In this document: positions 1 to 5,530 of the stretch, in pieces
Position numbering within the stretch: the stretch's first letter is position 1
Layout: each line of letters starts with the position of its first letter
Origin: JAQGMV01 sp035525455
Lineage (GTDB): Bacteria; Pseudomonadota; Gammaproteobacteria; Burkholderiales; SG8-41
DNA: 11,829 bases
Reading direction: 5' to 3'
Assembly (NCBI GenBank): GCA_035525455.1
Contig: DATLEF010000151.1
Coordinates: 1 to 11,829 of the forward strand
Notes under the pieces: model-generated
Database searches by the model: none
What the model saw: the letters and a program-made list of their open reading frames with translations, nothing else
What the model was told of the DNA's origin: nothing
Translations under genes and position numbers: made by a program

Positions 1-36
1 CCCTTGGTCGAAGGTTCGAGTCCTTCCAGACCCACC
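1..36 (+). tRNA. 3' part of a tRNA gene (5' half outside window), probably CAT anticodon; possible att site
   Basis: The window opens inside a tRNA. Bases 10-14 (GAAGG) and 22-26 (CCTTC) form a perfect T stem around the loop TTCGAGT (15-21). Bases 27-33 (CAGACCC) are the 3' acceptor strand, followed by discriminator A and CC. The third tail base is C, so CCA is not fully encoded. The anticodon lies to the left of the window. The related copy at 1641-1713 keeps the loop CTCATAA, so the identity is inferred to be elongator Met or Ile2 (CAT). This copy is repeated with 2 mismatches at 1678-1713. Confidence 0.75.
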
Positions 37-689
37 CGGAATCAATAGTTTGTAGGTAAGCAGGCGCTGACAAACCTCAAGCAGTCCCCGCAGCAGTCAC
101 CGTTATTGCCTCGGCGCCCCGTGTCCCTATGAAGCAAATTACCAAGCTGCGGCTCTTCGGAGGGGCGGTCCTCTTGTTAAATCTTTGGCTGATCGGGGCC
201 TACGCCCTCCGAGGGCTGGCTGGCGCTGGTGCTCACCTTCGGGATTGCGATCGCGTTCGAGGTTCTAGTCGTGCAGCCAGCAAAGGATCGTAAGCCGTAG
301 ACCGACTTGCTCCATTTTTGCCAGCGTATCGACCCAGCTTCCGAGACCGACCACAGTCGCCCTCATCATCGAAGGCGATGTTTCTATACCGATTACCATC
401 TCAAAACTCGAAGCGACTTGGCCTGTTTTGCTGGTCAAGCCGGGACAGTAGGCCGAATCGGCTGCTGCTTGCGGTAATCCAGAGATTGCCGGCCCTGTCG
501 AATGCACGGCTCGGATGTCCGCCCGTAGGACGTCCGTCCTATGCAAAACCGCCACTAATACCTCCTTCATTACAGACACTCGTATCAAGCGCTCCGGCGC
601 GTGCCTTGGCATCATCACACCGTATCGAACACGGAACCGTGGATAAAGATACGTCGTGGCGCGTGCCGACTACAGCGAAGAAAAAGACG
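37..689. other. gene-poor stretch with coding fragments only
   Basis: I find no gene here that I trust. Positions 129-300 look like a small membrane protein split by a frameshift (listed separately). From 269 to 646 on the plus strand one frame is open except for a single TAG at 449-451, and both halves read like ordinary protein, for example TTVALIIEGD before the stop and NTSFITDTRIK after it. No good start codon or ribosome binding site precedes the first half, and ATG 509 would give only about 43 residues. A minus-strand ORF at 265-618 spans the same DNA without a stop, so the coding strand is not settled. Decayed element DNA is the simplest explanation. Confidence 0.35.
129..300 (+). pseudogene. 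possible frameshifted small two-helix membrane protein
   Basis: ATG 129 opens a frame starting MKQITKLRLFGGAVLLLN, a basic N-terminus followed by a hydrophobic helix that reaches roughly base 215. It then turns into non-hydrophobic, low-quality sequence. In the neighbouring frame, from about 214 to the TAG at 298-300, the reading WLALVLTFGIAIAFEVLVV is a convincing second membrane helix with a charged tail (KDRKP). That frame is closed upstream by a TGA at 190-192 and has no good start of its own. Joining the two gives a protein of about 57 residues with two helices, the size of holin-like or other small membrane proteins of mobile elements. No Shine-Dalgarno sequence is evident. The alternative is that the hydrophobic runs are chance. 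Confidence 0.25.
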
Positions 690-887
690 GTGGATAAGAA
701 CGCGCTGTGGGTTCTGCTAAGAGCCGCGCGTTTACAACGTGAGGCGGCGCTTGCTCGCGCAGTTCGAGCCATGCGATCAGGCGACCGATACCTTGGAAAT
801 GAGGCTGCTAAGACAATTGTGGGTTGCAACAAAATTATCCGGGACATGCAAGGTGTCTTGAAAGAACTCGACGCGGGACAGCTATGA
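690..887 (+). CDS. small hypothetical helical protein of the element
   Basis: This 65-residue reading starts at GTG 690, chosen because a purine-rich run (AAGAAAAAGA) lies just upstream. GTG 639, 17 codons earlier, is a possible alternative start, while the part of the open frame before about 600 does not look coding. The protein is rich in Ala, Arg and Leu and predicted mostly helical (VLLRAARLQREAALARAVRA, then an acidic C-terminus ending KELDAGQL). I recognise no family. Its stop overlaps the next start as ATGA at 884-887, so the two are probably translationally coupled. This supports a real gene in a compact phage-like or satellite-like cluster. Confidence 0.45.
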   Translation: MDKNALWVLLRAARLQREAALARAVRAMRSGDRYLGNEAAKTIVGCNKIIRDMQGVLKELDAGQL

Positions 888-1150
888 GAATGTCGCGCCT
901 TGATGCGGATATTCGGTGCAGCGTCTACCAACGATTCTGCATTGGCTGGCGGTACGACAAGATGCAACGCGCCATGAAGCGAGCCGAATGGAATGATTGG
1001 CTGGTAATGATGCGTGCTGCCAAATCCGAACTTGAAGGTCGCACCGGAGCTCACTTAAGTGATGAGGCCAACGTTCTCGCCCAGATTCCGGGCCCGTATG
1101 TAGCGGAAGCGCTGAACACGCTACCGCCCCCACAAAGCGCGGGGGCTTGA
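884..1150 (+). CDS. small hypothetical protein of the element
   Basis: The reading has 88 residues. ATG 884 is chosen because it overlaps the preceding stop (ATGA), although the open frame extends upstream to 824. The composition is protein-like: a Cys- and aromatic-containing N-terminal part (CSVYQRFCIGWRYDKM), a basic helix with several Trp and Met (MKRAEWNDWLVMMRAAKSEL), then a Pro-rich tail. I recognise no domain and see no signal peptide or membrane segment. It lies 4 bases before the gene at 1155 and is part of the same cluster. A GCCCCC/GGGGGC hairpin at 1126-1146 falls inside its last codons and could fold in the mRNA, but it lacks a T-run. Confidence 0.5.
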   Translation: MRMSRLDADIRCSVYQRFCIGWRYDKMQRAMKRAEWNDWLVMMRAAKSELEGRTGAHLSDEANVLAQIPGPYVAEALNTLPPPQSAGA

Positions 1151-1154
1151 TGCC

Positions 1155-1307
1155 ATGGAAGTGTTAATTGACATTCCGAACCTCGGCGCCGTTCGCATTA
1201 TCGCCAAACGCATGAAGCACAAGCGCGGCCGTTCCACGCAGTTCTTTTGGAATGCGGATAGCGCTGCGCTCAAGGGAGCTCGGCACATGACCACATGGGA
1301 AGCGTAA
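1155..1307 (+). CDS. 50-residue basic hypothetical protein
   Basis: A short gene read directly from the sequence: ATG 1155 to TAA 1305-1307, 50 residues, beginning MEVLIDIPNLGAVRIIAKRM. It starts 4 bases after the preceding stop. The N-terminal half alternates hydrophobic residues, as in beta-strands, followed by a strongly basic patch (RMKHKRGR) and a C-terminal part with FFWNAD. Basic charge and small size would suit a nucleic-acid-binding or regulatory peptide, but this is only a guess. I recognise no family. A ribosome-binding-like AAGGGAG at 1271-1277 lies inside the gene and may serve the internal ATG 1287 or the overlapping ORF at 1295. Confidence 0.45.
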   Translation: MEVLIDIPNLGAVRIIAKRMKHKRGRSTQFFWNADSAALKGARHMTTWEA

Positions 1308-1801
1308 TAGTTGTGAGTGAGCTAGACGCAGTTCTGCTTGTTAACGGGCTCACGCTTGTAGTGGTCGTGCTGGGCCTCCTTTTGGTACGGGCCAACCGCC
1401 GAAGGCCGATAGTAAAGGCCGGGAGGACAGCCGGCTGCAGTGCGCGCGGTGTAACCCACATGAACGACAAGAATCCGCGCCGCGACTCATCCATCGCTGC
1501 CTGCGGTTTTTCGAATATGCGCTTAGACTTCGGCGCCGGGCCTTGCTACCAAAAATGCTACCGGTTCCACCCGATTTGGTCTAACTTCAGGGGAACTATA
1601 GGCGACGCGAAGCATCATTTATACTCTGATGTGTGCGGCTGGGTTTTGTCAGATTCGGCCTCGGAAGAACTCATAATCCCTTGGTCGAAGGTTCGAGCCC
1701 TTCGAGACCCACCGCACATTAGAAAGGTCGTATTCGGGGGTACCACATGGCTTCCAAGGGGCAGGCAGACAATCAACGCAAGGAGTCCCGTGCGCCGCTG
1801 A
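1295..1801 (+). CDS. possible small single-helix membrane protein; open frame runs through the right-hand repeat
   Basis: ATG 1295 overlaps the end of the 1155-1307 gene. The first 40 or so residues look genuine: an acidic start (SEL, D), a hydrophobic helix of about residues 16-32 (LVNGLTLVVVVLGLLLV), then RANRRRP. By the positive-inside rule this predicts an outside N-terminus and an inside C-terminus, a layout shared with short coat-like or accessory phage membrane proteins. The rest of the 168-residue frame is less convincing. It crosses the tRNA-like sequence (1641-1713) and overlaps the PilZ gene by 55 bases. An internal ATG at 1460 gives another possible start. The native C-terminus was probably lost or fused at the junction, or the extension is chance. 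Confidence 0.3.
   Translation: MGSVIVVSELDAVLLVNGLTLVVVVLGLLLVRANRRRPIVKAGRTAGCSARGVTHMNDKNPRRDSSIAACGFSNMRLDFGAGPCYQKCYRFHPIWSNFRGTIGDAKHHLYSDVCGWVLSDSASEELIIPWSKVRALRDPPHIRKVVFGGTTWLPRGRQTINARSPVRR
1641..1713 (+). pseudogene. decayed or chimeric tRNA-like sequence (CAT anticodon loop) with right-hand repeat
   Basis: GGGTTTT at 1641-1647 can pair with GAGACCC at 1704-1710 (two G-U pairs) as an acceptor stem. A perfect T stem (GAAGG/CCTTC) and an anticodon loop CTCATAA at 1670-1676 lie at the right distances, and A at 1711 is the discriminator. The anticodon stem has two A-C mismatches (AAGAA against TCCCT), and the D arm is about two bases short and does not form a normal stem. The 3' half (1678-1713) matches 1-36 with two differences while the 5' half is damaged. 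This fits an attachment-site duplicate whose 5' half is not under selection. Function as a tRNA is unlikely. Confidence 0.5.
1678..1713 (+). repeat. direct repeat of tRNA 3' part, candidate attR
   Basis: This is the second copy of the 36-base sequence at 1-36. The two copies differ only at the 21st base (T to C) and the 27th base (C to G), and identity stops after ACC on the right. The shared part covers the 3' anticodon-stem strand, variable loop, T arm and acceptor strand, the region tyrosine integrases of tRNA-targeting elements normally use. Host-like coding sequence resumes 33 bases later at the PilZ gene. Confidence 0.65.
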
Positions 1802-2091
1802 CTCGACGCGGTACCGTGACCGACGGCACGAGAACGTTGACTTGCCTGCTGCAGGATTTCAGCAGCAACGGCTTTTCCGTGCTCGTCAATGAAGCTCTGC
1901 CGCTCGGCAAGGTCCTCGAATTGAAGTGCGAGCTCTATCCGGCCAAGGTCCTTTCATGCACGATCGAAGTACGGCACGCGGTCGACACGTGTCACGGCAC
2001 CAGGATCGTCGGGATCACAGCTCCAGGCATAGCGCTGCTGAAGCAATTCCTCGAAGAATACTATTCGCTCAAACTGAATTTCGGCACCTGA
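1747..2091 (+). CDS. single-domain PilZ protein, probable c-di-GMP receptor
   Basis: This 114-residue cytoplasmic protein carries the two PilZ signature elements: RxxxR at residues 11-15 (RKESR) and DxSxxG at 37-42 (DFSSNG), which in the family clamp cyclic di-GMP. The beta-barrel follows (GFSVLVNEALPLGKVLELKC), and a C-terminal helix (about residues 93-107) closes the domain. Stand-alone PilZ proteins of this length usually act as adaptors for motility, pili or exopolysaccharide, and the partner is not visible here. ATG 1747 is supported by a GGGGG run about 7 bases upstream. The gene begins 33 bases after the right-hand tRNA repeat, so its original upstream region may have been replaced or displaced by the inserted DNA. 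It is followed 30 bases later by the aldolase gene. Confidence 0.88.
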   Translation: MASKGQADNQRKESRAPLTRRGTVTDGTRTLTCLLQDFSSNGFSVLVNEALPLGKVLELKCELYPAKVLSCTIEVRHAVDTCHGTRIVGITAPGIALLKQFLEEYYSLKLNFGT

Positions 2092-2121
2092 GCCGCGTCC
2101 GGCTGAAGTCCGCTCCCGCCT

Positions 2122-2883
2122 GTGAAACGCAATCGCATGAAGGAGAAGCTGCGCGCCGGCGAGCCGGTGTTCGGCGTTTCCGTCATGATCCCGTCGCCGC
2201 AGATCGTGGAGATGATCGGCGCCGCCGGTTTCGACTGGGTGCTGCTCGACTGCGAGCACGGCACGCTGACGGTGGAAAGTGTCGAGCTGATGGCGATGGC
2301 GGCGGAGGCGTGCGGCATCACCGCAATCGCGCGTCCCGCGACACGCAGCCCTGAACACATCCTGCAGGTGCTCGATCGCGGTGTCATGGGCGTCCAGGTG
2401 CCGCACGTCAATACGGCGGAAGAAGCGCGCGAAGTTGTCGCTGCCGTCAAATATCACCCGCAGGGACGGCGCGGCCTCGCGGCGGGCACACGCGCTGCGG
2501 TGTACGACGCGCATGGCACGCTCGCCGATTACGTTCAGGCGGCAAACGAGTCGACGCTGATCGCGGTCCAGCTCGAAGACGAGCCTGCGATACACAATAT
2601 CGACGAGCTCCTGAAGGTCGAGGACATCGACGTTTTCTTCATCGGCCCATCCGATTTGTCGCAGGCTCTGGGCTATCCCGGAAATCCCAAGGCGCCCGTT
2701 GTTGCCCGAGCGATCGACGAAAGCTTCCGCAAGATGGTCGCGGCCGGCCGCACGCCCGGAACACCGGCCACCGCGGATAACGTGCGTCAAATGCTCGACA
2801 AGGGCGTACGTTACATCTATACGCACCTGCCGCGGCTGCTGTCGGGCAGCGCCCAGGCTTATCTCAAGAACGCGCGCGGCTGA
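2122..2883 (+). CDS. HpcH/HpaI family aldolase (2-oxo acid class II aldolase)
   Basis: The 253-residue protein is a metal-dependent TIM-barrel aldolase that cleaves or forms hydroxylated 2-oxo acids, typically releasing pyruvate plus an aldehyde. Family hallmarks are in place: FDWVLLDCEHG at 37-47 with the catalytic His46, the substrate Arg71 (ARP), the metal-site segment QLE at 150-152 with Glu152, and GPSDLS at 174-179 with the metal ligand Asp177. Length matches the family. The start is GTG 2122; ATG 2137, five codons in, is an alternative, and neither has a clear Shine-Dalgarno sequence. Sequence alone does not separate 4-hydroxy-2-oxoheptanedioate aldolase (HpaI) from sugar-acid relatives such as 2-keto-3-deoxy-L-rhamnonate aldolase. 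No hpa or rhamnonate pathway genes are adjacent, so no symbol is assigned. Confidence 0.9.
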   Translation: MKRNRMKEKLRAGEPVFGVSVMIPSPQIVEMIGAAGFDWVLLDCEHGTLTVESVELMAMAAEACGITAIARPATRSPEHILQVLDRGVMGVQVPHVNTAEEAREVVAAVKYHPQGRRGLAAGTRAAVYDAHGTLADYVQAANESTLIAVQLEDEPAIHNIDELLKVEDIDVFFIGPSDLSQALGYPGNPKAPVVARAIDESFRKMVAAGRTPGTPATADNVRQMLDKGVRYIYTHLPRLLSGSAQAYLKNARG

Positions 2884-2901
2884 AAGGTCGCTTGCGGCCC
2901 G

Positions 2902-2923
2902 GCGATGCGCGTCAACGCATCGC
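2902..2923. terminator. candidate shared terminator between convergent genes
   Basis: GCGATGCG (2902-2909) and CGCATCGC (2916-2923) form a perfect 8-bp stem with a 6-base loop. It lies 18 bases after the aldolase stop and overlaps the stop codon of the convergent minus-strand gene (2912-2914, in the loop). The position suits a bidirectional terminator, but neither side has a T-run, so intrinsic termination may be weak. Confidence 0.45.
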
Positions 2924-3709
2924 GGAGTTAACGCTTCTGCGCTCCTTCAGCACGATCGAATAGCTGCGCTCTTCGGGCGCACGATCGAGTAAGTGCGAGC
3001 GTTCGAACTGTAACGCGATGCCGCCTTCCGGCGGGAAAGCGACAGACACTTTGGGCGGCGCTCCAAACGCGCCGTCGACCGCGAGAAAATCGTGACGGGA
3101 AATGAGCGCCCAGCCGTTGCCTTGTTTCTCGAATACCGCCGCGCCGATCAGCGACCCGCAGGTGCGGCAGCCCGTGCCTTGCTTGACGACGATGCCGTCT
3201 TTCACGTCGAGCGAATTGGTGACGACGACGTGGCGCAGGCTTCCATCTTCGTCGAAAGCTCTCGACACGAGCGGCCTGATCAAAAGCATTCTCCCGCTCC
3301 ACTGCGCGTAGTCCCTCGGCGCATGGGTCACCTTCCAGAAAGCGCCGTCCAGGTTCAAGTCGTAGCTCCCGTACAGTTTCTCGAAGGCGTGCTTCATGGG
3401 GAAAGCCGGTGCGCCTGTCGTTTCGTCGGCGGGACGCGGCGTGAGCGCTGCTTTCGCCGGGGGACGCTGGGCGGAGGTTTTTGGTGTATCCGTGTCGTGT
3501 CCCGTAGCGATCCAGAAAATGCCTCCCGCAAGCACGCAGGCGATCGCAACCACGGCGATGGGGCCGGATTCCTTCGGAAGTCCATGGCGCTCCGCGGGAC
3601 GCGGCGCCGCGTGCGCTTCGCTCCCCACGTGCCGCAGAACATCCGGATCACAAGCAGCGCAAAAAGTGTCGCCGTCTCGCAACGCAGCGCCGCATTTGAT
3701 GCACTTCAT
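2912..3709 (-). CDS. membrane-anchored zinc-ribbon protein of unknown function
   Basis: The start is the ATG at 3709, chosen because GGAGG lies about 7 bases upstream and because residues 3-20 then form an N-terminal zinc ribbon (CIKC, ten residues, CAAC). The open frame upstream is only a shadow of prfC. The 265-residue protein continues with a linker, one membrane helix at about 50-69 (IAVVAIACVLAGGIFWIATG), a Pro/Thr/Ala-rich spacer (72-104) and a soluble domain of about 160 residues. By topology the ribbon would be cytoplasmic and the last domain periplasmic. That domain has a second CxxC at 181-184 (GCRTCG), which could be redox-active or a second metal site. I recognise no named family for the C-terminal part. 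The gene is convergent with the aldolase and divergent from prfC. Confidence 0.8.
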   Translation of the reverse strand: MKCIKCGAALRDGDTFCAACDPDVLRHVGSEAHAAPRPAERHGLPKESGPIAVVAIACVLAGGIFWIATGHDTDTPKTSAQRPPAKAALTPRPADETTGAPAFPMKHAFEKLYGSYDLNLDGAFWKVTHAPRDYAQWSGRMLLIRPLVSRAFDEDGSLRHVVVTNSLDVKDGIVVKQGTGCRTCGSLIGAAVFEKQGNGWALISRHDFLAVDGAFGAPPKVSVAFPPEGGIALQFERSHLLDRAPEERSYSIVLKERRSVNSAMR

Positions 3710-3821
3710 GTGCTGTCCTCCACCTCTTTTCCCCTGCAGCGGCAAGGAACATGCCTCCGGCAACCCGCCAGTCGAACTTTTCATGCGTATGACGCTCCTA
3801 ATGCTGTCGTCCCGGCCGGGG

Positions 3822-3827
3822 TACAAT
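3822..3827 (+). promoter_or_regulatory. candidate -10 box upstream of prfC
   Basis: TACAAT preceded by GGGG matches the sigma-70 -10 consensus at 5 of 6 positions. No good -35 hexamer is present at 16-18 bases upstream (TAATGC region). A perfect 10-base palindrome, CCCGGCCGGG (3811-3820), fills the spacer and could be an operator. Predicted transcription would begin near 3834. Confidence 0.35.
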
Positions 3828-3837
3828 CGGCCTCCTG

Positions 3838-3868
3838 AAGACCTGTGCTCCGCCGGCAGGTCTTTTTT
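3838..3868 (+). terminator. hairpin plus T-run in the prfC leader (terminator or attenuator)
   Basis: AAGACCTG (3838-3845) pairs with CAGGTCTT (3857-3864) around an 11-base loop, and the T-run extends over 3863-3868. This has the form of a Rho-independent terminator pointing towards prfC, ending 25 bases before its ATG. No plus-strand gene lies between the aldolase and this point, so there is no obvious upstream gene for it to terminate. It lies only a few bases after the candidate start of transcription, so it may instead be a 5' protective hairpin or an attenuator. Confidence 0.55.
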
Positions 3869-3893
3869 GTTAGCAGCACTATCCGAGAACAGC

Positions 3894-5495
3894 ATGAGCG
3901 TCACACACGAGACCGCGCGCCGGCGCACGTTTGCGATCATTTCGCACCCGGATGCGGGGAAGACCACGCTGACCGAAAAGCTGCTGCTTTTCGCGGGCGC
4001 GATACACATCGCCGGCAGCGTGAAAGCACGCAAGGCGAGCCGGCACGCCACTTCCGACTGGATGGAAATCGAGAAGCAGCGCGGCATTTCGGTCGCGAGC
4101 TCGGTCATGCAGATGGAATATCGCGACTGCGTGATCAACCTGCTCGACACGCCGGGCCACAAGGATTTTTCCGAGGACACTTACCGCGTGCTCACGGCGG
4201 TCGACGCGGCGCTCATGGTGATCGACGCCGCCAACGGTGTGGAAGCGCAGACGCTGCGGCTGCTCGAAGTCTGCCGTTCACGCGACACGCCGATCATCAC
4301 CTTCATCAACAAGCTCGACCGGGAAGTGCGCGAGCCGCTCGAGCTGATCGACGAGATCGAGCGCGTCCTGGAAATGCCCACTGTGCCTTTCACGTGGCCG
4401 GTTGGAATGGGCAAGCGTTTCGCCGGAGTGTTCGACGTACGGGAAAACCGCATGCGAGTCTTCCGTGCCGGCGCCGACCGCCTGCGCGACGATGACGAAG
4501 TGATCGAAGGCATCGACAACCCGGCGGCGCGCGAGCGCTTCGGCGACGCATTCGAGCAGGCGCGAAACGAGATCGAGCTCGTGCAAGGCGCGTCTCCCGA
4601 GTTCGACCGCGCCGCGTTTCTCGCCGGCCGCCAGACACCGGTGTTCTTCGGCTCGGCGATCAATAACTTCGGCGTGCGTGAAACACTCGACGCGCTGATC
4701 GATCTCGCGCCGCCGCCCGGTCCCAAGGTCGCACTGCAGCGCGTCGTCGAACCGACCGAAGATCAATTCACCGGCGTCGTCTTCAAGATACAGGCCAACA
4801 TGGATCCCGCGCACCGCGACCGTGTCGCGTTCGTGCGCGTATGCTCGGGACGGTTCGTCCGCGGCATGCAGCTCAAGCTGAGTCGCACCGGCAAGGACCT
4901 GCGCACCAACAACGTGGTGTCTTTCCTGTCACAGCGGCGCGACCTGCTCGACGAGGCGTATCCGGGCGACGTGATCGGTATTCCCAATCACGGCGTGCTG
5001 CAGCTGGGAGACACGCTCACTGAAGGCGAGACGCTGCAGTTCACGGGGCTTCCTTTCTTTGCGCCCGAAATTTTTTATTCGGTCGAGCTCGCCGATCCGC
5101 TGCGCTCGAAGCAGCTGCGTTCGGGTCTTGCGCAACTCGGTGAGGAGGGTGCGATCCAGGTCTTTCGGCCTCACGCCGGCGGCGCGCTGCTGCTCGGCGC
5201 GGTGGGACAGCTGCAGCTCGAGGTCGTCGCCCACCGCCTGAAACACGAATACGGCGTCAATGCACGCCTTTTACCCACGCGCCACAAGTATGCGCGATGG
5301 GTCACCTGTGACGATGAGCGCGAGCTGAAGCGCTTCATCGAAAGCAACGCCCATCGCGTCGCCTATGACGTGGTCGAGGCGCCGACATTCCTGGCGGGTC
5401 ACGCGCCGGAATTGACCGCGGCGCAGGACAACTGGAAGAAAGTACGCTTCCACGCTTTGAGAGAGCACGCGGGCCTCGTTTTCCAGGGCGCGTAA
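3894..5495 (+). CDS. prfC: peptide chain release factor 3 (RF3)
   Basis: RF3 is the translational GTPase that removes RF1 or RF2 from the ribosome after peptide release. The 533-residue length agrees with the family (E. coli 529). GTPase motifs are intact: P-loop SHPDAGKT at 17-24, switch I QRGISVASSVMQ at 62-73, DTPG at 85-88, NKLD at 139-142 and GSA in the G5 region before NNFGVRETL. The segment SDWMEIEKQRGIS is characteristic of RF3 rather than EF-G. The OB-like domain and C-terminal domain follow without breaks. ATG 3894 fits the family N-terminus (MSVTHETARRRTFAIISHPD); the longer open frame from 3396 runs antisense to the zinc-ribbon gene and is not used. The ribosome binding site is weak. 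A hairpin with a T-run precedes the gene (3838-3868). Confidence 0.96.
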   Translation: MSVTHETARRRTFAIISHPDAGKTTLTEKLLLFAGAIHIAGSVKARKASRHATSDWMEIEKQRGISVASSVMQMEYRDCVINLLDTPGHKDFSEDTYRVLTAVDAALMVIDAANGVEAQTLRLLEVCRSRDTPIITFINKLDREVREPLELIDEIERVLEMPTVPFTWPVGMGKRFAGVFDVRENRMRVFRAGADRLRDDDEVIEGIDNPAARERFGDAFEQARNEIELVQGASPEFDRAAFLAGRQTPVFFGSAINNFGVRETLDALIDLAPPPGPKVALQRVVEPTEDQFTGVVFKIQANMDPAHRDRVAFVRVCSGRFVRGMQLKLSRTGKDLRTNNVVSFLSQRRDLLDEAYPGDVIGIPNHGVLQLGDTLTEGETLQFTGLPFFAPEIFYSVELADPLRSKQLRSGLAQLGEEGAIQVFRPHAGGALLLGAVGQLQLEVVAHRLKHEYGVNARLLPTRHKYARWVTCDDERELKRFIESNAHRVAYDVVEAPTFLAGHAPELTAAQDNWKKVRFHALREHAGLVFQGA

Positions 5496-5530
5496 ACGCC
5501 TCCAACTTTTGGCTTGAGTATCGATCGCTC

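Larger units (their letters stand above)
1..1713. mobile_element. putative small or decayed integrated element bracketed by tRNA 3'-end repeats
   Basis: The stretch lies between two near-identical 36-base copies of a tRNA 3' part (1-36 and 1678-1713), the usual footprint of site-specific integration into a tRNA gene. Its base composition is visibly more A+T-rich than the DNA from 1747 onward. Its only credible genes are tiny, unrecognised and tightly overlapped (690-1307). I see no integrase, recombinase, replication or packaging gene, so it is either a remnant, a satellite relying on a helper, or an excision scar with cargo. The left boundary is uncertain because the tRNA continues to the left of the window. 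An alternative is two tandem tRNA genes, one decayed, with ordinary intergenic DNA between them. The integration reading is inference from the repeats plus the composition change. Confidence 0.5.

Noticed and set aside
1126..1146. GCCCCC/GGGGGC hairpin as a terminator
   Set aside because: It has only a 6-bp stem with a 9-base loop, has no T-run and lies inside the coding end of a gene followed 4 bases later by another start.
1954..2826. Minus-strand ORF (290 residues) opposite the aldolase gene
   Set aside because: The plus-strand aldolase has all its catalytic residues, and the antisense product is low-complexity, rich in Arg, His and Asp.
3396..3893. N-terminal extension of RF3 to an upstream start
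   Set aside because: The extension is antisense to the zinc-ribbon gene, crosses the terminator-like hairpin and has no counterpart in RF3, whose N-terminus fits ATG 3894.
3710..4180. N-terminal extension of the zinc-ribbon protein up to 4180
   Set aside because: It is antisense to prfC, and the ATG at 3709 has a good ribosome binding site and places the CxxC ribbon at the N-terminus.
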